From contig NZ_AP022619.1 of assembly GCF_010731655.1 (NCBI RefSeq), forward strand, positions 2,604,001 to 2,668,000: a stretch of DNA of 64,000 nt, written 5' to 3'. The notes beneath the pieces are model-generated. The model was not told the origin of the DNA. It was given only the letters and a program-made list of their open reading frames with translations, and did no database searches. The stretch's first letter is position 1, and each line of letters opens with the position of its first letter. Shown in pieces: positions 58,747 through 64,000 of this stretch. The DNA is from Mycobacterium paraseoulense (GTDB lineage Bacteria; Actinomycetota; Actinomycetes; Mycobacteriales; Mycobacteriaceae). The position numbers and the translations under genes were made by a program.

Positions 58747-60054
58747 ATGGCATCGGTCAACAGGGTCTACATCGCCCGGCTCTCGCGGATGTTGGTGCTG
58801 GGTCCGCTCGGCGAGTCCTTCGGCCGGATCCGCGACGTCGTGGTCAGCATCAGCATCGTGCGTCAGCAACCGCGCGTCCTGGGACTGGTCGTCGATCTGG
58901 CGACGCGGCGCAGCGTCTTCATCCCGATGCTCCGGGTCGCCACGATCGAGCCGGAGGCCGTCACGCTCAACACCGGCAGCGTCTCCCTGCGCCACTTCGA
59001 GCAGCGCCCGGGTGAGGTGCTGGCGATCGGTCAGGTGCTCGACACCCAGGTCAGGGTCAACGACCCCGCGCTGCCCGAGCTGGCCGGCCTCGACGTCGTC
59101 GTCACCGACCTGGGTATCGAACAGACCCGCACCCGCGACTGGATGGTGAGCCGCGTCGCCGTGCGCAGCCAACGGCGGCTGGGCCGGCGCGGCCCCGTGC
59201 ACGTGGTGGACTGGCATCACGTGCAGGGCCTGACCCCGTCGGCGCTGGCCCTGCCGGGCCAGGCGGTCGCGGGGCTGCTGGACCAGTTCGAGGGCTGGAA
59301 GGCGGTCGACGTGGCCGACGCCATCCGAGGCCTGCCACCCAAGCGGCGCTACGAGGTGCTCAAAGCGCTCGACGACGACCGGCTCGCCGACGTCTTGCAG
59401 GAGCTGCCCGAGCTGGACCAGGCCGACGTGCTTTCCGAGCTGGGCACCGAACGCTCGGCCGACGTGCTCGAGGAGATGGATCCAGACGATGCCGCCGACC
59501 TGCTGGGCGTGCTCAACCCGACGGACGCCGAGATGCTGCTGACCCGGATGGATCCCGATGATTCGGCCCCGGTGCGGCGGCTGCTGGCACATTCCCCCGA
59601 CACCGCCGGTGGCCTGATGACCTCTGATCCGGTGGTGCTGACGCCCGACACGTCGGTCGCCGAGGCGCTGGCCCGGGTCCGCGACCCCGACCTCACCCCC
59701 GCCCTGTCGTCCATGGTGTTCGTGGCGCGCCCGCCCACGTCCACACCCACCGGCCGCTACCTGGGCTGTGTGCAGCTGCAGCGGCTGCTCCGCGAACCGC
59801 CGGCGGAACTTGTCGGCGGGATCGTCGACACCGACCTGCTCACCCTGACGCCGGAGACGCCGCTGGCTGCGGTGACCCGCTACCTGGCCGCCTACAACCT
59901 GGTGTGCGGACCGGTGCTGGACGACCAGAACCATTTGTTGGGGGCGGTGACGGTGGACGATCTCCTCGATCACCTGTTGCCGCACGACTGGCGGGTGGAC
60001 GTACAGGCGCTCGACGCGACGGGCTGGCTCGAAGAACTGGGAGGATCGCGTTGA
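58747..60054 (+). CDS. MgtE N-domain and CBS-pair protein without channel domain (Rv1232c-like)
   Basis: This 435-residue cytosolic protein has an N-terminal beta-rich PRC-barrel-like part (LGPLGESFGRIRDVV), an MgtE N-terminal superhelical domain (about 180-290; repeating RYEVLKALDDDRLADVLQELPELDQADVL units) and two CBS modules (about 290-420; DPVVLTPDTSVAEAL and LLTLTPETPLAAVT). MgtE uses these domains to gate a Mg2+ channel, but the five channel helices are absent. Rv1232c is 435 aa. It may sense Mg2+ or adenosine ligands; the partner could be the next protein, which overlaps it by 4 bp. Confidence 0.86.
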   Translation: MASVNRVYIARLSRMLVLGPLGESFGRIRDVVVSISIVRQQPRVLGLVVDLATRRSVFIPMLRVATIEPEAVTLNTGSVSLRHFEQRPGEVLAIGQVLDTQVRVNDPALPELAGLDVVVTDLGIEQTRTRDWMVSRVAVRSQRRLGRRGPVHVVDWHHVQGLTPSALALPGQAVAGLLDQFEGWKAVDVADAIRGLPPKRRYEVLKALDDDRLADVLQELPELDQADVLSELGTERSADVLEEMDPDDAADLLGVLNPTDAEMLLTRMDPDDSAPVRRLLAHSPDTAGGLMTSDPVVLTPDTSVAEALARVRDPDLTPALSSMVFVARPPTSTPTGRYLGCVQLQRLLREPPAELVGGIVDTDLLTLTPETPLAAVTRYLAAYNLVCGPVLDDQNHLLGAVTVDDLLDHLLPHDWRVDVQALDATGWLEELGGSR

Positions 60055-60593
60055 GCAGGTCGTCGGCGCCGCGTCGGCTCTACACCCCGCGGACGTCGCG
60101 CAGGTACTCGCCGCGCCTGGATCCCGAGGCCGTCGGCCAGATCACCGAATCCATCGCACGCTTCTTCGGCACCGGCCGCTATCTGCTGGTGCAGACGATC
60201 CTCGTGCTGGCGTGGATCGCGCTGAACCTGTTCGCGGTGCGGCTGCGCTGGGACCCGTATCCCTTCATCTTGCTCAACCTGGCGTTCTCCACGCAGGCCG
60301 CCTATGCGGCGCCGCTGATTCTGCTCGCCCAGAATCGTCAGGAGAATCGGGACCGGGTCGCGCTGGAACAGGATCGCCATCGGGCGGCCCAGACGAAGGC
60401 GGACACCGAGTTCCTGGCCCGCGAACTCGCCGCGGTGCGGCTCGCGGTCGGCGAGGTCGTGACCCGCGAATATCTGCGTCACGAACTCGAAAACCTGCGC
60501 AGCATGCTGGAGAATCTTTCGCCCGATTCCGCTGGCCCCGACGCGGTCCAGGGCGGTGACGGCGGGGACCGCGACCTTAAGAAATCGGGCTGA
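60051..60593 (+). CDS. DUF1003 membrane protein (Rv1231c-like)
   Basis: This 180-residue protein has two membrane helices (about 45-65, LLVQTILVLAWIALNLFAV, and 77-97, FILLNLAFSTQAAYAAPLILL), then a charged helical tail (QNRQENRDRVALEQDRHRA). This is the DUF1003 pattern. Start TTG 60051 overlaps the previous stop (TTGA) and has GGGAGGA 6 nt upstream; it gives the Rv1231c length of 180. With the MgtE_N/CBS partner just upstream, it may form the membrane part of one system, possibly magnesium or cation related (inference). Confidence 0.84.
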   Translation: MSRSSAPRRLYTPRTSRRYSPRLDPEAVGQITESIARFFGTGRYLLVQTILVLAWIALNLFAVRLRWDPYPFILLNLAFSTQAAYAAPLILLAQNRQENRDRVALEQDRHRAAQTKADTEFLARELAAVRLAVGEVVTREYLRHELENLRSMLENLSPDSAGPDAVQGGDGGDRDLKKSG

Positions 60594-60640
60594 GAACCTG
60601 TTCCGACCATTGCGCCACTCTGGTCACAAGAGTTATGTAT

Positions 60641-60656
60641 GGTGATCTAGTTCACG
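60641..60656. promoter_or_regulatory. CRP-like binding site before the transglycosylase-like gene
   Basis: GGTGA-TCTAGT-TCACG contains perfect arms GTGA and TCAC spaced by 6 nt, matching the mycobacterial CRP (Rv3676) consensus TGTGA-N6-TCACA at all core positions. It lies 44 nt before GTG 60700. I recall Rv1230c among proposed CRP targets in M. tuberculosis but cannot verify it here. Confidence 0.6.
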
Positions 60657-60699
60657 GCTGAGAGAGCAGTTGACCAGCTCACACACCTAGGACGGTCGA

Positions 60700-61965
60700 G
60701 TGCGCATTGGGGGAAGCCGGGGTGCACGCCCGGCCGCCGCAGCGGAGCGGCTGAGAGCACTTCAGGTCACACGCTCGCGTGCGTTCGGCGTAGCCACCAT
60801 CGCCCCCTTGGTCTTCGCGGGAGCAGTCAGCGGGGCGGCGCCCTCCCTTCCCGAGAAGCTGCCCCCGGTGCACGCCAACATCGCCCCGGTGGCCGCCGTC
60901 TCCCCATCCGTTCCCGACCTCTCGGGACCGGCCGTCGTCACCGCCGACCGTTCCCCGGTCGCCTTCCACGTCGCCGAGCCCGCCTTGTCGGCGCCACCGC
61001 CGGCAATGATCGTGAATGCACCTGGTGCGCTTGGCATTCCGAGCATCGCACTGGCGGCCTATCGCAGTGCCGAGCAAAAGATGGCCGTGGCCGCCCCGAA
61101 CTGCGGCGTGAGCTGGAACTTGCTGGCCGGGATCGGGCGCATCGAATCGGGCCATGCCGGCGGCGGCGCGGTCGACGCGCGCGGCACTGCGGTCGTCCCG
61201 ATTTACGGCCCCGCGCTGGACGGAACGTTGCCGGGTAACGAGATCATCCTGCAGAGCAGCACCGGCAATCGCCCCACCTACGCCCGCGCGATGGGGCCGA
61301 TGCAGTTCTTGCCCGGCACCTGGGCGCGGTACGCCTCCGACGGCAAAGGCGATGGTGTTGCCGATCCCCAAAACCTTTTCGACGCCACGCTGGCAGCGGC
61401 GCGCTACCTGTGCAGCGGCGGCCTCAACCTCCGCGACCCGTCGCAAGTGATGGCCGCGATCCTTCGCTACAACAACTCAGTGGCGTACGCCCAGAACGTG
61501 CTGGGCTGGGCCTCGGCATACGCCACCGGCGTGGTTCCCGTCGATCTGCCTCCGATGACGGGTCCGCCGCCTCCGCTCGGCGACGCGCACTTGGAGCATC
61601 CCGAGGGACTCGGCCCCAACCTGCCGATGAACGTCAACGGGTTGCCGATGGACGATCCGCTGGCGCGCATGCCGCTGATCGACCTCACCCAACCGCAGAA
61701 TGCCGGTCCACCGCCGATGTTCCCGTGGATGACGCCCGCGCCCCAGCAGGCCCCGGCCCGGCTGCCCGGCTGCACGGTGATCTGCGTCGGCCCCCAGAAC
61801 CCGCCGCCGAATGCCGCACCGCCGTGGGCGCCGCCGCTGGCCCCGCCGCCGTGGGCGCCGCCGATGGCACCGCCGCCACCTCCGGACCCGCAAGCGGCCG
61901 CGCCGCCGGCGGCACCCGCCCAGGCGTCGCCGGCACCCAAACCGGCCGGGCCGGCGAACGGCTGA
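60700..61965 (+). CDS. Lytic-transglycosylase-like secreted or membrane protein (Rv1230c-like)
   Basis: This 421-residue protein has a probable N-terminal signal/anchor (AFGVATIAPLVFAGAVSGAAP, about 27-50). An SLT-type lysozyme-like domain follows (about 115-285), with catalytic-type IGRIESGH (Glu in GRIESGHAG), YARAMGPMQFLPGTW and the C-terminal RYLCSGGLNL and AAILRYNNS. This group (SLT_2, MltB-like) cleaves the peptidoglycan glycan strand. The last 130 residues are Pro/Ala-rich and may anchor to or cross the wall. Rv1230c is 411 aa. A CRP-like site in its promoter links it to cAMP signalling. GTG 60700 starts MRIGGSRGARP. Confidence 0.85.
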   Translation: MRIGGSRGARPAAAAERLRALQVTRSRAFGVATIAPLVFAGAVSGAAPSLPEKLPPVHANIAPVAAVSPSVPDLSGPAVVTADRSPVAFHVAEPALSAPPPAMIVNAPGALGIPSIALAAYRSAEQKMAVAAPNCGVSWNLLAGIGRIESGHAGGGAVDARGTAVVPIYGPALDGTLPGNEIILQSSTGNRPTYARAMGPMQFLPGTWARYASDGKGDGVADPQNLFDATLAAARYLCSGGLNLRDPSQVMAAILRYNNSVAYAQNVLGWASAYATGVVPVDLPPMTGPPPPLGDAHLEHPEGLGPNLPMNVNGLPMDDPLARMPLIDLTQPQNAGPPPMFPWMTPAPQQAPARLPGCTVICVGPQNPPPNAAPPWAPPLAPPPWAPPMAPPPPPDPQAAAPPAAPAQASPAPKPAGPANG

Positions 61966-62033
61966 CCGGCCCGGCGCTGATCCCGGGTCGCCCCCAAGCG
62001 CTGCCATCTCGCTCGCGCCTACACTCGGCGGTG

Positions 62034-63179
62034 ATGTCCCCTCATGACACTGCCGACTTGAGCGCAGCAATCCGCACCGCACTGGGCAAGGTGATCGACC
62101 CCGAACTACGGCGCCCCATCACCGAACTCGGGATGGTCAAGAGCATTGACACCGAGCCCGGCGGCGGCGTGCACGTGGCGATCTATCTGACCACCGCCGC
62201 CTGCCCGAAGAAGACCGAGATCACCGACCGGGTCACCCAGGCCGTCTCCGACGTCCCGGGCACCGGGGCCGTGAAAGTCACCCTGGACGTGATGAACGAC
62301 GAGCAGCGCACCGAACTGCGCAAGCAGTTGCGCGGCGATGCCCGCGAACCGGTCATCCCTTTCGCCCAGCCGAACTCGCTGACGCGGGTCTATGCGGTCG
62401 CCTCCGGCAAGGGCGGGGTGGGGAAGTCCACCGTCACCGTCAACCTGGCCGCCGCGATGGCGGCCCGCGGCCTGTCGGTCGGCGTGCTCGACGCCGATAT
62501 CCACGGCCACTCCATCCCGCGGATGATGGGCACCACCGACCGCCCCACGCAGGTCGAGTCGATGATCCTGCCGCCCATCGCGCATGAGGTGAAGGTCATC
62601 TCCATCGCCCAGTTCACCGAGGGCAACACGCCGGTGGTGTGGCGCGGGCCGATGCTGCACCGGGCGCTGCAGCAATTCTTGGCCGACGTCTACTGGGGTG
62701 ATCTGGACGTGCTGTTGCTGGATCTGCCGCCGGGCACCGGCGACATCGCGATCTCGGTGGCTCAGCTGATCCCCAGCGCCGAGATCTTGGTGGTGACGAC
62801 TCCGCAGCTGGCCGCGGCCGAGGTCGCCGAGCGGGCGGGCAGCATCGCGATGCAAACCCGGCAGCGCATCGCCGGGGTGGTGGAGAACATGTCGGGTCTG
62901 ACCCTCCCCGACGGCTCGACGATGCAGGTGTTCGGCGAGGGCGGCGGCCGGCAGGTGGCCGAACGCCTGTCCCGCGCGGTCGGTGCGGACGTGCCGCTGC
63001 TGGGCCAGATTCCGTTGGACCCCGCGCTGGTGGCCGCCGGCGATTCCGGCACCCCGATTGTGCTCAGCGCCCCCGACTCGCCCGCGGGCAAGGAATTGCG
63101 CAGCGTGGCCGACACCTTGTCATCGCGGCAGCGCGGATTGGCGGGCGTCTCACTCGGGCTCGATCCGACGCGACGCTAG
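62034..63179 (+). CDS. mrp: Mrp/ApbC-family iron-sulphur cluster carrier
   Basis: This 381-residue P-loop protein has an N-terminal MIP18/DUF59 domain (about 1-100, KVIDPELRRPITELGMV) and a C-terminal deviant Walker A VASGKGGVGKSTVTVNL (about 120-136), DADIHGHSIP, DLPPGTGD and ENMSG. Mrp proteins carry or assemble [Fe-S] clusters for target enzymes. Rv1229c is 390 aa. The TACACT box (62020-62025) precedes ATG 62034 by 8 nt; GTG 62031 is possible. Its stop codon TAG uses the first base of a repeat unit at 63179. Cytosolic. Confidence 0.93.
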   Translation: MSPHDTADLSAAIRTALGKVIDPELRRPITELGMVKSIDTEPGGGVHVAIYLTTAACPKKTEITDRVTQAVSDVPGTGAVKVTLDVMNDEQRTELRKQLRGDAREPVIPFAQPNSLTRVYAVASGKGGVGKSTVTVNLAAAMAARGLSVGVLDADIHGHSIPRMMGTTDRPTQVESMILPPIAHEVKVISIAQFTEGNTPVVWRGPMLHRALQQFLADVYWGDLDVLLLDLPPGTGDIAISVAQLIPSAEILVVTTPQLAAAEVAERAGSIAMQTRQRIAGVVENMSGLTLPDGSTMQVFGEGGGRQVAERLSRAVGADVPLLGQIPLDPALVAAGDSGTPIVLSAPDSPAGKELRSVADTLSSRQRGLAGVSLGLDPTRR

Positions 63180-63294
63180 GCCTGATGGTGGCGACCCGCT
63201 TCGCCCGGCTTCGCCGCGCTTGCGATCGCCACGCGAGGCCTGATGGTGGCGACCCGCTTCGCCCGGCTTCGCCGCGCTTGCGATCGCCACGCTA
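63179..63294. repeat. 58-bp direct tandem repeat, two copies
   Basis: Copies at 63179-63236 and 63237-63294 differ only near their end (GCGA versus GCTA). Each begins GGCCTGATGGTGGCGACCCG and ends GCGATCGCCACGC, with GTGGCGA and TCGCCAC forming a 7-bp inverted repeat around a GC-rich core. The array supplies the last base of the mrp stop and, at its right end, the tatB stop (CTA read on the minus strand). It is the only sequence between these convergent genes, and it matches the family at 34881 and 16781. Confidence 0.95.
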
Positions 63295-63699
63295 GGTCGC
63301 GTCGGCGTCGAACGGCGCGGGGCCGGGGCGCCCGCCCGCAGGCGGTACGCCCAGTTGCGGCGGCGACGGCTCCGAAGGCGTGGCCGCAGCGCCGTTGGCC
63401 GGCCGGTCGAAGTTCCCGGTGAGGAAGGAATCGTCGCCGTCGAGCAGGTGCTTGGTCAGGGCGGCGCGCGGCGTCATCCCCCGCAGTCGCTGCAGTTCGC
63501 TGAGCGGAACGCGCAGGTCGTCGAACTCGGGCCCGAGGTCTTCGCGCAGCTGCGTGGTCACCCCGCTGAGGTAATCACGCGCCTGCCGCAGCGCGTCCGA
63601 CGTCCAGCGGATGGCACCGGGAAGCCGCTCGGGGCCGAGCACCACCAGCCCGACCACGACAAGGACCAGGATGTGTTCCCAGCTCAGGCTGCCGAACAT
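63292..63699 (-). CDS. tatB: Twin-arginine translocase subunit TatB
   Basis: This 135-residue protein has an N-terminal membrane helix ([20 protein letters not shown], with Glu8 before it and the hallmark GPERLP), an amphipathic helix (about 25-50) and an acidic to Pro-rich tail. It is part of the Tat receptor complex that exports folded proteins with twin-arginine signals. Rv1224 is 131 aa. ATG 63699 follows the htrA stop with no gap (TAG-ATG). The C-terminal end overlaps a repeat, so tail length may be affected by it. Confidence 0.94.
   Translation of the reverse strand: MFGSLSWEHILVLVVVGLVVLGPERLPGAIRWTSDALRQARDYLSGVTTQLREDLGPEFDDLRVPLSELQRLRGMTPRAALTKHLLDGDDSFLTGNFDRPANGAAATPSEPSPPQLGVPPAGGRPGPAPFDADAT

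Positions 63700-64000
<301 letters not shown>

Overview
The window is high-GC DNA whose gene order matches the Mycobacterium tuberculosis H37Rv segment from about Rv1278 down to Rv1223, written in the opposite orientation. Gene-by-gene resemblance (embR-pknH, Rv1264/abmR, cyp130, kgd, lpqY-sugABC, mrp, tatB, htrA) is very strong. Several M. tuberculosis genes are missing and several extra genes are present, so the source is most likely a slow-growing non-tuberculous Mycobacterium, of Mycobacterium avium complex type or a close relative. M. tuberculosis names and lengths used here are recalled from established knowledge, not searched.

Layout. 1-4.5 kb: a partial alpha/beta hydrolase and an SbcD/SbcC-like nuclease-ATPase pair. 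4.7-6.1 kb: an inserted 13E12-type DUF222/HNH gene. 6.1-14.7 kb: SixA-like phosphatase, lipoproteins lprC/lprB, a heterodimeric ABC exporter, EmbR and its kinase PknH. 14.7-18.8 kb: abmR, the probable site of the sRNA mcr11, a class III adenylyl cyclase, a deoxyinosine glycosylase-type protein and amidase amiB2. 18.8-28.7 kb: HIT protein, a DDN-like F420 enzyme, a 1307-residue GGDEF/EAL protein, a luciferase-like monooxygenase, an FAD oxidoreductase, UdgB, the Tap efflux pump and a SHOCT protein. 28.7-35.8 kb: FAD-linked oxidase, CYP130 with a TetR regulator, acyltransferase, deaD, a 56-bp tandem repeat array and lprE. 35.8-46.2 kb: a nuclease-helicase fusion, an EmrB/QacA-type MFS pump, a membrane protein and kgd. 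46.2-52.4 kb: two tandem SDR genes, lpqZ, malic enzyme, mdh, corA. 52.4-57.9 kb: the trehalose importer lpqY-sugA-sugB-sugC with an added Suppressor-of-fused gene. 57.9-64 kb: small membrane proteins, a lytic-transglycosylase-like protein, mrp, a tandem repeat, tatB and the end of htrA.

Genes cooperate as units joined by 1-11 bp overlaps: the nuclease pair, lprB-lprC, the ABC pair, udgB-FAD oxidoreductase, cyp130-tetR, deaD-acyltransferase, lpqZ-malic enzyme, the sug operon, and htrA-tatB. Many start codons lie 6-8 nt after a TANNNT box, the mycobacterial leaderless arrangement; these boxes helped choose starts.

The least explained signal is a family of 56-58 bp GC-rich, partly hairpin-forming repeats at three places: 4.4 copies between deaD and lprE, 2 copies between mrp and tatB, and about 1.4 degenerate copies at the start of the adenylyl cyclase gene. 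Other items worth attention are the duplicated membrane-GGDEF architecture, a palindrome across the cyp130 start, a CRP-like site before the transglycosylase gene, and the Suppressor-of-fused gene in the sug operon. No tRNA, rRNA, CRISPR array, prophage or transposase gene was seen.
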